This document shows, one piece after another, positions 20,774-31,012 of a stretch of DNA of 64,000 nt (positions are counted from its first letter, which is position 1; each line of letters opens with the position of its first letter). The translations under genes and the position numbers were made by a program. A model generated the notes under the pieces. That model searched no databases. It was not told the origin of the DNA and was given only the letters and a program-made list of their open reading frames with translations. The stretch comes from Nemertoderma westbladi (taxonomy: Eukaryota; Xenacoelomorpha; Nemertodermatida; Nemertodermatidae): positions 1 to 64,000 of the forward strand of contig JAUCBJ010004470.1 in assembly GCA_032718475.1 (NCBI GenBank), written 5' to 3'.

Positions 20774-22006
20774 ATCGGTAGCGGTACAGATAAACTACGC
20801 GGTAATTTAGTAAAAATATAACTAGGAAACCAATCAGGGGTTTCGCCTTGTTTAGATTCAAGTTTGCGAAGCACAGAAAATACAATATCAAGGGTGAAAA
20901 TTACATTAAAGATATAAACTTTATCAGGCAATCTACGACTAAAGTGTGGAATATTTTTATTGTCTTTAGTGAAGTTTTCAGAAAACACTTCTGAAAGGAT
21001 ATGAGCTTTGGTGGAGTTATCAATGATGACCTTACCATTAACTTTAAAAGCATTTCACATTAGGTTTTGTTGTTCACATAACTAGAAATAGCATCCGGCC
21101 TGCCAGAAGTAAGAATGTGGTTTTCTCGAATGCAAGCTGATCTAAAGACTGCTTTAGAAACAGCCTTAGCGCACTTTTTATGTTCAGCTTTACAGGTTTC
21201 GGTATGCCGACGACGCCATAATACTTTTTTCTGTTTCTGCAAATTCTTGATAAAGGCAGGATACGGCCTACTTTTAACTTTGATACTGGTATACGGCACA
21301 TATTTATCGATCCCTGATTTCAAAATTCCCGCTAAAGCCGACCAGTAATCGTCTACAACTACACAGTTACTGAAAATTTCGGACCAATCATGTCCTTCAA
21401 TAAATTCAGCAAAACCAACATAATCGCCTTATTTCAAATTAAAATAGCCCAGGTTATCAGGTTGCACATTGTCATCTGGCGAAACAATACTGAACACTAC
21501 GCTAGAGTGATCACTAGTGGAAAAAGATACACTCGTATCGACGTCTGAAATAAACATGTCTTCAGTGGTAAACACAAGATCAAGCACATTATTTACAGTA
21601 GACCAAGGTTCCACCTTGGTGTAGTGGTAGAGTTCCACCTTGGTGTAGTGGTTGCATTGAATTGACATCCCCTGTAGTTCGTGGGTTCGATCATCACATG
21701 GGCCAGGGCAGTTTTCGTTTCGGCACGAATGCGTTAAAGGGACCAGCCAGGGTGCATCTCTATGCCTTGCATCCTTAAGTGGTAGCTTAATGAGTACTGG
21801 AGTTTCCTCTGGGGAGTAAAGTTCTGGGGGGACCGCACTGGAAATAAGTCGTCAGACTTTGTGCGTAATCCCTGGCCTTGCGGCCGAAGAAAATTAACTT
21901 TTTTTACTTTTATAGACGAGTTGGTTTTAGTTGTAATTAATTGGTCAAAGCCATTATCTAATACAGTATAGTGAAGATGTGTCATCCCCTGATAATTCTG
22001 GGTCAA
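20774..22006 (-). pseudogene. Degenerate LINE fragment (endonuclease end and RT start), split by a SINE
   Basis: Minus-strand frames give, in order: THLHYTVLDNGFDQLIT (about 21975-21925), the SINE interruption, TVNNVLDLVFTT and a SDHSSV endonuclease C-terminal motif (21600-21500), a basic linker with PYPAFIKNLQKQKKVLWRRR, then RT beginning KLESKQGETPDWFP and LYKKCNHTDPHNY. The last part lies in the 87-bp repeat. This is an APE-type LINE unlike LINE-T, with several stops and shifts, so it is inactive. Confidence 0.75.
21610..21890 (+). mobile_element. tRNA-derived SINE, copy 1
   Basis: A-box-like TGGTGTAGTGG (21641-21651) and B-box GGTTCGATC (21684-21692) mark a tRNA-type RNA polymerase III promoter. 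The body shares CAGTTTTCGTTTCGGC, TACTGGAGTTTCCTCTGGGG and CTTTGTGCGTAATCCCTGGCC with 37858-38135. The first part of the head (CCACCTTGGTGTAGTGG) is duplicated in tandem. It interrupts the endonuclease region of a LINE. Confidence 0.8.
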
Positions 22007-22063
22007 CTATTGCGCAGAGGGTAGCGAGTGTGTGTGTACCGGCAGGTGGGCAGAGTGAGGCCC

Positions 22064-22445
22064 ATGGATAGGTTTAAGGTGGAATTGGAGAGGTTGGAGA
22101 AATTTGAGGATGAGGTGCGGGCATTCATCGCTGGAGGGGGAGGTGTAAATGCGGTAGCTGGTGTGGATAGTTTGAGCCGGTTGTTGGGACAAGCAGGATC
22201 GCGGGTGAAAGCGGCGTATTTGAGTGGGGATATTACACCTGGAGAACGAGGATGGATTGCGTGCGGGCACATATGAGGAGGCTAGAAGTAGAATTGTGGC
22301 ACACAAGGATACATTGGGATGTGTTAGTATACGGAGAGTATCAGGAGAAGGTAGTGGGACTCTGTCTATATACAGCAAGGGGAGTGGTAGGTCGGTCCAT
22401 ACAGGCAAAGTGGTGAAAGGAAGTTCACGGGCTTCGGGATATATG
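22064..22445 (+). pseudogene. Coiled-coil Gag/ORF1-like reading frame, 5' part, interrupted by BEL-1
   Basis: From ATG 22064 the frame reads MDRFKVELERLEKFEDEV, then DSLSRLLGQAGSRVKAAYL, and is broken near 22255, where a second frame continues to 22445. The sequence beyond BEL-1 (34712) continues in a charged coiled-coil style. The layout resembles ORF1 of BEL-1 and BEL-2, so this may be an older element of the same kind. No domain name can be assigned. Confidence 0.45.
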
Positions 22446-22973
22446 TGACGGGATCCAGGAAGGATCCCGGTTTATCCGGTGTTAGTTTACGCGTCCCCGC
22501 CGTGTGTGAAAGTAAATGAGTTCGTGTCGTTCGTTGTGTATAATAACTGGTATAAAGATATAGATATAGATATGGATTGTCGTACATGGAAGGCGGGATA
22601 CGGTAACTAAAGTCCCGGTCCTTCCCTAGCTAAACTATCTAACCTAACTAGCACCAATATGATACTGAGATAACTGAATGAAATGATTACTGCCAACTGG
22701 CTATATTGCACGGGTTGGCCTTGTTACTCTACCTAATCGATGCCTTTCCCCCCTCTGATTGGTTGATAACCTTGTTGGCGCCCTTTGGAGTGTTCCCGTT
22801 CACTCCACCTGTTCTCTCTGGGTTAGGGGTTTGGCCCCTGACCCTTATTGTGTGCTTCTCCTTCCCATTCTTATTGGGGTGGCACGAGTTGGTTGATTAC
22901 CCAATCTCGTGGCTCCCAATATTGCTTATCGGCTTAACTTTATGGGGTGTTAGCGGGATTGAATAAGCTAACA
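22446..22973 (-). repeat. BEL-1 3' LTR (528 bp)
   Basis: Plus-strand start TGACGGGATCCAGGAAGG, end GAATAAGCTAACA. The minus-strand sequence GGGGGGGGAG just before it (22974-22983) is a plausible polypurine tract. Confidence 0.95.
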
Positions 22974-23639
22974 CTCCCCCCCCATGCTATCTTCCCGGTA
23001 AGAAGATAGCATCAACCAAAAAGTGCGCTACAATCCCGCTGGATCCCGATCTAGTATCGGGTGTGGGGTGGAATTCTTTTCTCTCGGAGCCGGCTTTCCA
23101 GGCCGCTCCCTATGGGCATGATAACGCTACCCTTTATGCCTGGCGTCCCATGTCGGGCCGATCGCACTCACCTCTCACGCGACTTTTGTTTCCCCAACAC
23201 TTTCGCCCTATCTCTTCTCCACTCTCACCCCAACTCTCTCATACCCTCGGACCTCCTCGTCCCTCACTCAGCCTCTTATTCTCCCCCCCACACACTAGAA
23301 TTGTATCCGCACTCTCTCCGCGCTTCGCACTATCACTCCGTCCCTCAACCCCACTTTGACTATCTCATCCCTTCTGGCGAATCTCACCCCCCTCCCATGC
23401 CGTCGCACTCAAGAAGTGTGAAATCGTCTGGTGTCTCGTCCATAGTGCCATAGTCAGTTTACCCCCCAGTCCCAGTAGCTAATTGAGAAAGGTTGTATGA
23501 CTATAGTACTTACTCCGAACGTATATATTTGTAGATTACTGATTGCTACGTACGTACATACAAATTGTACTTATATGATTATTCGCATTAATTAAATTTG
23601 TACATAGTTCGCACGTCTCACGTGGCGCCTTCCAGGCGC

Positions 23640-24468
23640 ACTACATCAAAGCCTCAGTCCATCCCTCCTTGGCGTCCGTGGTGTCCCCGAAAGTTGCACT
23701 TCGGACATTGGTTCTGCAACCGTGGACACGCTCCCATCCTGTGGCTCGTCTCGTGGCAGTAGAGACAGCTGGTCCCTTACTGGAACCGGTACAAGCAGCT
23801 CCTTTCCTGGTGGGTCTGTCTCCCACAGTAGCCGCAACCGAGTACCAATGTCTCCCGCCCCACGTCGTCTTTCATCCCAAGCGATCTCCGCGGTCTGTGG
23901 AGTCGCTGATAGGCGAACTTCTAGACATTAGCGTCCCTGTCTACGTCGATCTCCTCGCCCCTCCCGGGCATCGTCTCTCCGAATACTACCCATGGTGCCG
24001 TCCCCGGTTGCTTGCCCAACCTGATAGTGCTCCCCGCGAAATCCATCGCCGGCTCCTCGTGCACCCAGGCCCGCTTGCCGGGTTTGTCCCAGAAGGCTCT
24101 CGCCCCACTGGCCGTCACCACCCTCCCGCCAACCCAGTCCGTGTCCGAGTGGCCTATCCTCTCGATGGGCGGCATCTCTCCGAACTCGTCGTCGTCCTCG
24201 TCCTCCTCTCGCAGTGGTCCCAACCCCAGTATCCCGGTGGACCCACTATGTCCCTTCCCGCCTTGGCTCTCGCCCATAGCTCTCCATCCCTCTAGCTCCC
24301 TTAACTTCCTTGGCGGCTGGTCGCCTTCGGCGCCCGCTGGTATGGGCATCGCTTGCAACCCCGACGTCGACTGTTTCGGCGGTCCCACCGTCCATCCCAG
24401 TTCTTTCCCTAGAGACTCCCCCGAACTCCCTGACGAAGCCCAACGAAGTTCGTCTAAGGCTGCTTATT
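23640..24468 (-). pseudogene. BEL-1 ORF3-like frame with clustered zinc knuckles, three in-frame stops
   Basis: One minus-strand frame runs from about 24468 to 23640, between the integrase and the 3' LTR. The first part (ELRWASSGSSGESLG, then a DEDDDEF acidic patch) is hydrophilic. After a TAG (23923-23921) it continues with CGYCGRQTHQERSC, a TAA, then CLYCHETSHRMGAC and CPKCNFRGH, and a TGA near 23655. The spacing (CX2CX4HX4C type) is that of retroelement nucleocapsid knuckles, yet the place is downstream of pol. It could be a relict extra gene, a captured gag end, or part of an older insertion. Not functional as read. Confidence 0.5.
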
Positions 24469-24974
24469 CCTCGAAGCCGTAGCCCTGCGCCCCAGCTTCC
24501 TCCTCCCTCTCCTCTGCTTCTATCCTCTCCCGTCTAGTTTGCCTGCCATCTCGAACTCTGCCCGATCGCTCACCCGTAGGTGGTGCCTTGCCAAGGCGCA
24601 AACGTGATGAGTGATGGGTTTAGGTGGTTTAAGTTCAGTTCGATGGCCTATCTCTTTCTGAATTTCTGAGTTATTGCCTATTCTTACTACTGTTACCATA
24701 ATTTGTTCCCCTTCTTAGCCCTATTCTTATTCTAATTTTATTTTGATTTAATTTCAATCCTACTACCTTACTGTTTCCTATTACTTGCTACTGCCTATGG
24801 ATTATTCTATCTCCTAATCCACATTCTGGCCTACTCTGTGGGCCTGTGCAGTACAGCAGTATATGTCGCGCGGCCTACACGATCTATCCAACTGTACTCA
24901 TATGCCCCCCTCTCGCTACTAACTGCTAACTAATATCTATATCTTTATATACCCTTCTACCTCTTACTCTCTCT

Positions 24975-25470
24975 CTAACTAACGGTACTACGTACCCTCT
25001 AACTCTCTAACTAATGGTACTACGTACCCTCTAACTCTCTAACTAGCGGTACTACGTACCCTCTAACCTCTAACTCTTCTCCAACTAACGGTACTACGTA
25101 CCCTCTAACTCTCTACCTAACGGTACTACGTACCCTCTAACTCTCTACCTAACGGTACTACGTACCCTCTAACTCTCTACCTAATGGTACTACGTACCCT
25201 CTAACTCTCTAACTAACGGTACTACGTACCCTCTAACTCTCTACCTAACGGTACTACGTACCCTCTAACTCTTCTCTAACTAACGGTACTACGTACCTCC
25301 TAACTAACTAACTAACGGTACTACGTACCCTCTAACTCTTCTCTAACTAACGGCACCACGTACCCTCTAACTCTCTACCTAACGGTACTACGTACCCTCT
25401 AACTCTTCTCTAACTAACGGTACTACGTACCTCCTAACTAACTAACTAACGGTACTACGTACCCTCTAAC
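24975..25470 (+). repeat. Tandem repeat of about 32 bp with a palindromic core, 15 units
   Basis: Units of the form CTAACGGTACTACGTACCCT plus CTAACTCTCTAC. The core GGTACTACGTACC, with GGTAC/GTACC arms, occurs 14 times exactly and once as GGCACCACGTACC. Spacing varies between about 32 and 40 bp. It lies in BEL-1 between the integrase stop and the ORF3-like frame. Confidence 0.95.
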
Positions 25471-25624
25471 TCTTACTGACTAACTTCTGCCTACTAACTG
25501 CGTACCTACTATGTACTATTATTTTATTTTATTTTTAATTTTTTGTGTGGGAAGGGCGTCTCGCCCTCAATCCCACCCCCCTCAGTCCAAATCTTGGACG
25601 ACTAAACTCTATTCTAACTCCAAG

Positions 25625-26850
25625 TTAAGGTGCTCCTTCTAACAGACAGCATTTTCCTACAGCTCTCCTGTAGGTTTTCCTGTCCTTCGCACCTATCTTA
25701 CCACCTATCCGCACTTCTACCGATCGGACTCTTCTGTCCTCGTCGGAGTAAGTGCCTACAACTCTCGCCAACCGCCATTGGTTGTTGATGATAGTATTAT
25801 CCGTAACGATTACGAGATCTCCTACTCTTAACTCCCTATTCGGCTTCCTCCACTTGCTTCTTTTATGGAGTGTGGGTAGGTATTCTTCTACCCACCTCCT
25901 CCAATACTCTGCGCTTATTGCTTTAGCGACTTTCCAACTCTGGCGGGAGTGTATGTCATCTGGGTCTACACCCCGCATATCGATGGTCGCTGGCCTTTCC
26001 ATCAGGAAATGGCTAGGCGTCAGCACGTCTAATGACTCAGGGTCATCATTCTCCGGGTATAGCGGTCTGCTATTAATGATCCCCTCGCACTTCGCAAGCA
26101 CTGTCCGTAAGCCATGTGGGTGTTCATTAGCTTCGTCATTAGACGCTTTGAACTGCCCACCAGTCTCTCGACGCACCCTAGCGTATGTGGTGCATACGGC
26201 GTCCTTCTCTCCCACTTTACTTGTCGTCGTCTCATGGCCGCCCTGACTTCCTCCCCTTCTAAGATGTCCAAGGCCTCAGCCATCTCATTCTCTGCGCCCA
26301 CAAAGTTTGTGCCGTTGTCGCTGTATATCACTGCGATCGTGCCACCTTTGCGGTCTCTAAATCTTTCTAAGGCATTAATGAATGCTGATGCGGTTGCATC
26401 TTGGGCGAGTTCTATCCCTACTGCCCGCATGTTGTTACATACGAAGATGATACCGTAGCGTTTCTCCGTGTGCCGCATCACCTTGATCTTTATCGGCCCG
26501 AACATGTCCACACCGCAATGCGTAAATGGCGGGTCGTGCTGTCTTACTCTACTTGCTGGTAGTGGCGCCATCTCTTGTATGGCTCGCTCCTTCTTCGCTC
26601 GTCGGCAGGTCTGACACTGCCCCACTACCGCTTTTACCTTCTTCCTCAATTGTTTGACCCAATAGGTCCTCCTTATTTCTGTGAGGGTTCGGTTTGTGCC
26701 CCCATGCAATATCGATTTGTGGGAGTCCCAGATAATCTGGTGGACTATTGGCGATCCTGTGGGAATGATGATGGGTTTCGGTGGTACGACTATGCTGTTG
26801 TTGTATCCCACCCTAGAATTCATTACTAGAATCCCGTCGTCATTGAGTTG
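25625..26850 (-). pseudogene. BEL-1 integrase and C-terminal (DUF5641-type) region, one internal frameshift
   Basis: Following the RNase H region, a new frame opens at QLNDDGILVMNSRVGY. It carries the integrase zinc site (H...CQTC), then GVDMFGPI, YSDNGTNFVGA and the CVERLVGSSKRL glutamate segment. Near 26115 the frame shifts, from MNTHMAYGQ to LRTVLAKCEGIINSRPL. The second frame (to 25625) has LTPSHFLMERP, QSWKVAKAISAEYWRRWVEE, VGDLVIVTDN and WRLARVV, the known C-terminal domain of BEL/Pao Pol. Integrase inserts the DNA copy into the host genome. Both shifts are of one nucleotide modulo three. Confidence 0.85.
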
Positions 26851-29800
26851 TGGCGACCATCAGCTCGCTGTCCCGTCGGAGGTGCTGTTGGTTACCGACG
26901 CGTTCCACCTCGTCGCCATAGTTCTTCCGTTGTTCATAGCGGATCACTGCCTTGGCCGCTCCTTCCAGATCTATGGTTGTTCTGATCTTCTTGTCCTTGC
27001 CAACTCCCGCAAGGAAATTCCCGAAGGCTCTCCAGTACGCCACTAGTTTCTTGGTCTTATACCAACTAGAACTGTAGCTGAGGAGTTTATCCGTCGGGTT
27101 ATCGCACAGTTCTCGTCTTGGTTGCACGTCCCTAATCTCCCTCACCATCTGGGAGTATATCTCTTCTCCCTCTGAATCTCCCTCTTCTCCCTCTGACACT
27201 ACTTCAGAGTCCGGCTCCACCTTTCTCATCGGCGGCCAGGCCTCCTTATCGCTCAGAAACTGTGGCCCATGTTGCCACAATACTTCCTTCTTCAAGAAAG
27301 TGTGGCGTTCCACGCCCCTCGACAGCAAGTCCGCTGGGTTCTCGTCTGTTGGGCAGTAGTGCCACCTTTCCAGTTCTGTGGTCGCCCTTATTTCGTCCAC
27401 TCTATTTGCGACGAATATCGGGTATCTCGTCCTTTTGTTATGTAGCCAACCAAGCACTACCATGGAGTCCGTCCAATAGTGTGTCTCCACTATGTTGGGA
27501 ATAGTATCCACTAGGTAGGCTGTGGCTCTAACTCCTAGTCTCGCAGCTGTCAATTCTAACTTGGGAACTGATGCTGAATCTGGCGGCGTCGACTTTGCTT
27601 TGCTAAAGGCTAGTCTGGCCTTTTGAGCCCCCTCTCGTTGTACTAAATAGAGTGCCGCTCCATACGCCTCCAACGACGCATCGGAGAACATGTGTAGGTC
27701 CAGATTCGTCATGTTCCCATCCGGGAAATACACTCGTGGCATGTTGTATGTTCCCATCTTCTCCAAGTCTCCTGTCCACTTGCTCCACTGTTTCTTGATT
27801 TCCTCTGGTACCTCTACGTCCCACTCATCTTTCAATTTGTATACTCTCTTGAGTATCTGTTTTCCCATGACTAATAATGGGGATGCTAGGCCTAGGGGAT
27901 CGTATATCCTTGCTATATACGATGCATAGCCCCTCTTCGTGTGGATGTCTGCGCCCTCCTGGCTCAGCTGATACTTCAGTTCGTCTGTCTCTCTGTTCCA
28001 CACGATTCCCAATGCTTTCTGTTGAGATTCTGTTCTCTTATTCGCCATGTCCTGCCCTTTGGCTGTTGTGGGATTGTCCATGGTCGATTCTGGCCTCTTG
28101 TCCTCTATCGCCTTGATAAATTCCTCCGAACTGGATTGGAATTTGGTCAGGTTAAAGCCGGATCCTTTTAGGATGTCGCGAACCTCGCGCCCCGTGTCCA
28201 GTATCTCCTTAACCGTATTTCCAGACTCCATTCCGTCGTCTACGTAGAAGCCGCGTCGAATCATATCGACGGCCCTAGTGCTGTATCTATCTTCCTTCCC
28301 TTTTACTGTATCTCTCACTGCCATAGTCGTCGTAAATGAAGACGACTTGGCTCCCATGTTTTGTACTACCATCTTATATGCCGGTATTGTCGACGGTTCT
28401 TCCTCGCCGTTATACCATAAGAAGCGTTGACTGTCGCTATCTTCCTCCGTTACACGGACTTGGTTGAACATGCCTTCTATGTCACACGTGAAGGCGTGTT
28501 TCCCATTCCTAAATCTAAGTAGGACCTCTATGCCCGAGTTGTATATGTTTGGGCCTTCTAACAGGTAGTCGTTTAAGCATTTTCCGTCGGTCTTTGCCGA
28601 TGCGTCGACTACCATCCGTAGTTTACCTTTCTTTGGGTCTAAAGCCACGTGGAGTGGCAGGTAATATGTCCTGTCCGTGTTCGGTTCGTCGACCGGTAAC
28701 TCCACGGCCCATCCTTTCTCGACGTACTTCTTAATCGTTCTGTGGATGTACTCATTCTTCTCGGGGCTCCGCTTTAGTGTTTGTTTCAGCTTGCGGAATC
28801 TCGTGAGTACCATCCCTCTATTATCGGGCAGCGGTATCTTCGGTAGTTTCCATACCATTCCTATAGTATTCCGCCCCTCATTGCATGTCATCGATTCCTC
28901 CATGCTTTGTAAAGCCTGCTTGTCTTCTACCGAGGTCCCGACCCCGGTTTCTTTCAGTCCCTCGAAATCTTGTCTGAGCAGTCTTTTAAGCTGCTCCTCT
29001 GCTCCCTCATCACCCATTTCCTGCATTGTTCCCGCGAACATGCATCCTGATGTCTCCGACATCCTAAATGGTATCTTGCTCTTGATTGGGCCACTCAGCG
29101 TCCACCCGAATGGTGTTAATATCGCCACCGGGTCACACTGCTTGTCTTCGCCGAAGACCGTTTGCATTCTTTCGTGGGCCATTGGGCAGTCCATTCCTAC
29201 TATGATGGATACCTTCCTAACGTCCACGTCTGGGATTGAGAAGTCAATGTCGTCTAGGAATTTATACTGCTCGACCTCGATGTTGGTTGGCCGCCTGGCA
29301 TTGATAATAATTGACTCTATCACTTGGATGGGGTCGATGGTTGCCCCATAGTCGCATCCCGGTGCCACTGCTGCAATTGCGCACCGTCCTGTTCTCATCT
29401 CCAAGATCTCATCTTTGCTAGAGATGGTTGTCACCGCCATTCTGCTTGGCCTCGTTCTCAATCCTATCTCTTCGGCCACCCATTCCTCGACTAATGTGAA
29501 GGCAGCTCCACTATCAACCAGCATTAGTGTTGTTACTGATCGATTGCCTTCCCCAATCACTCGCACGGGTACTACTCCAAGTAACACCGTTCCTCCCTTC
29601 TTCGCCCCTACTGTGCTCGTCGCCATCGTCTGGCCTCTCCTCTGACCAAACTTTACCGGCTTCTCCTCGCACTCCCTTGCTCTATGTCCACTCATTACAC
29701 ATCGCGAGCATATTTTATTGCTCAACGCATAATCTATCTGATCTTGCCTAGGTAGCGCCTGCCAGTACCTGCAGTTCATGGTCTGATGAAGCGCATTTGC

Positions 29801-31012
29801 GTGTAGCTGGCATTTGCTCTTTGGGTCGTAGCCCTCTTTATACAGTGCATTGCGTATCGCAGCTGCGTTTGTACCAAAGTCCCTACTATTCTTATTGTTT
29901 GGATTCGGCCTACTGGACGTACTGGGGTTATATTTATTCGTGTTGTTATTGTTCCCCTGTCCGTTCCATGGTGTTGTCCTATCTTCGGCTAGCTGTGGAC
30001 TTGCAGTCCCCTGCGTCGCTGCATATGGCAATGATTGCCTGAGCCTCGGTAATGCGTTTGATGTATTGTGCTCTGGCTTCGGTCTATGGTAATCCGTCTT
30101 CGGTCCCTTTCCCAGGCTATCTTCGCTATAGACTGGGTCAGTTATTAGCTCAGCCTCGTAGTTTAAGAAGTTTGACATTTCTTCTAAACCCGGTTCCGCA
30201 CCCTTCTTGTCTCGAGTGGAGAAAGCAATCTTCCTCCACTTATTGCGCAGCCAGTTCGGTAGTGCCTGCGCTATCGTGGTGATGTTATTGGACGCATTGA
30301 GCTCGTATGGCGCGTCTAGCGTCTTCAGCACGATTAGCGCCTTTTCGACTTTGTTAGCGAACGTCTTAATGCTAACGGGATTATCCTGTAGGCCACCCGA
30401 TGTTATGCCTCTCAATGTCTGTCTGATGATCTTGGCCGGGTGCCCGTATTCCCTGTCCAGTGCCCGCCATGCTGTCGTGAAGCCGCCCTCTATTCCTTGA
30501 TATTGCCTCACGATATCGTATGCTGGGCTTCCCGTGTATACTTGCAGATACTTTAGGCACTCCGCCTGCGTCAAGTTCTTTGTTAGTATTTCATTACTAT
30601 ACATGCGCCGAAACTGTAGATATTCTTCCGGCCTACTCCCATCGAATTTGAATGGTTCCACGGGTGGTAACTCGATCCTTGTTTTCAACGCATCGATCAA
30701 CGTGGCCATCCCCATCGCCTGCACTTCCAATGGGTTCGATGGATGCTGTATAGTTTCTCCTGTCTGGTGCGGTTCGTCCGTCCTATTTCTTGACTTTGCT
30801 TGTTGCGTCGGATATATCATTGGGGGTAACGGCCCCCTCCATATTTCCGTGTCGCACGACCTATTCGCGTCCATGGGGTTCGATGTTCTTGCTCCTATTG
30901 GGGTATATTGTTGATATTGTAATGGGGGAATGTCACCCTGTCCCCCCCCCCCCCCCCCCCCGCCGGTATGTTTGGTACTGGGGTTGATGTTAATATATTG
31001 GGGCCCATACAT
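26840..31012 (-). CDS. BEL-1 Gag-protease-RT-RNase H polyprotein (ORF2 core)
   Basis: An open frame of 1390 codons. A Pao Gag domain (DUF1759 type: FKFDGSRPEEYLQFRRMY) begins near residue 121, a zinc knuckle CSRCVMSGHRAREC is at 435-448, and the aspartic protease (DUF1758 type) LVDSGAAFTLVEEW near 498-511. The RT has MVVDASAKTDGKCLNDYLL and FYVDD near residue 924. RNase H starts near 1110 with DLHMFSDASLEAYGAALY. The apparent start lies next to a G tract, so the true N-terminus is probably upstream in another frame. The frame ends at TGA 26842-26840, one nucleotide out of phase with the integrase. Confidence 0.92.
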   Translation of the reverse strand: MYGPQYININPSTKHTGGGGGGGGQGDIPPLQYQQYTPIGARTSNPMDANRSCDTEIWRGPLPPMIYPTQQAKSRNRTDEPHQTGETIQHPSNPLEVQAMGMATLIDALKTRIELPPVEPFKFDGSRPEEYLQFRRMYSNEILTKNLTQAECLKYLQVYTGSPAYDIVRQYQGIEGGFTTAWRALDREYGHPAKIIRQTLRGITSGGLQDNPVSIKTFANKVEKALIVLKTLDAPYELNASNNITTIAQALPNWLRNKWRKIAFSTRDKKGAEPGLEEMSNFLNYEAELITDPVYSEDSLGKGPKTDYHRPKPEHNTSNALPRLRQSLPYAATQGTASPQLAEDRTTPWNGQGNNNNTNKYNPSTSSRPNPNNKNSRDFGTNAAAIRNALYKEGYDPKSKCQLHANALHQTMNCRYWQALPRQDQIDYALSNKICSRCVMSGHRARECEEKPVKFGQRRGQTMATSTVGAKKGGTVLLGVVPVRVIGEGNRSVTTLMLVDSGAAFTLVEEWVAEEIGLRTRPSRMAVTTISSKDEILEMRTGRCAIAAVAPGCDYGATIDPIQVIESIIINARRPTNIEVEQYKFLDDIDFSIPDVDVRKVSIIVGMDCPMAHERMQTVFGEDKQCDPVAILTPFGWTLSGPIKSKIPFRMSETSGCMFAGTMQEMGDEGAEEQLKRLLRQDFEGLKETGVGTSVEDKQALQSMEESMTCNEGRNTIGMVWKLPKIPLPDNRGMVLTRFRKLKQTLKRSPEKNEYIHRTIKKYVEKGWAVELPVDEPNTDRTYYLPLHVALDPKKGKLRMVVDASAKTDGKCLNDYLLEGPNIYNSGIEVLLRFRNGKHAFTCDIEGMFNQVRVTEEDSDSQRFLWYNGEEEPSTIPAYKMVVQNMGAKSSSFTTTMAVRDTVKGKEDRYSTRAVDMIRRGFYVDDGMESGNTVKEILDTGREVRDILKGSGFNLTKFQSSSEEFIKAIEDKRPESTMDNPTTAKGQDMANKRTESQQKALGIVWNRETDELKYQLSQEGADIHTKRGYASYIARIYDPLGLASPLLVMGKQILKRVYKLKDEWDVEVPEEIKKQWSKWTGDLEKMGTYNMPRVYFPDGNMTNLDLHMFSDASLEAYGAALYLVQREGAQKARLAFSKAKSTPPDSASVPKLELTAARLGVRATAYLVDTIPNIVETHYWTDSMVVLGWLHNKRTRYPIFVANRVDEIRATTELERWHYCPTDENPADLLSRGVERHTFLKKEVLWQHGPQFLSDKEAWPPMRKVEPDSEVVSEGEEGDSEGEEIYSQMVREIRDVQPRRELCDNPTDKLLSYSSSWYKTKKLVAYWRAFGNFLAGVGKDKKIRTTIDLEGAAKAVIRYEQRKNYGDEVERVGNQQHLRRDSELMVATTQ

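Noticed and set aside
21641-21692. tRNA gene suggested by A and B boxes
   Set aside because: No acceptor stem closes around the boxes and the sequence continues into a SINE body shared with 37858.
23061-24543. Plus-strand ORFs of 130-208 codons in the BEL-1 3' region
   Set aside because: Pro/Ser-rich composition is the antisense of the minus-strand zinc-knuckle frame and no domain is visible.
24975-25470. Regular repeats resembling a CRISPR array
   Set aside because: The spacers are not unique, there are no cas genes, and the DNA is eukaryotic; it is a minisatellite.
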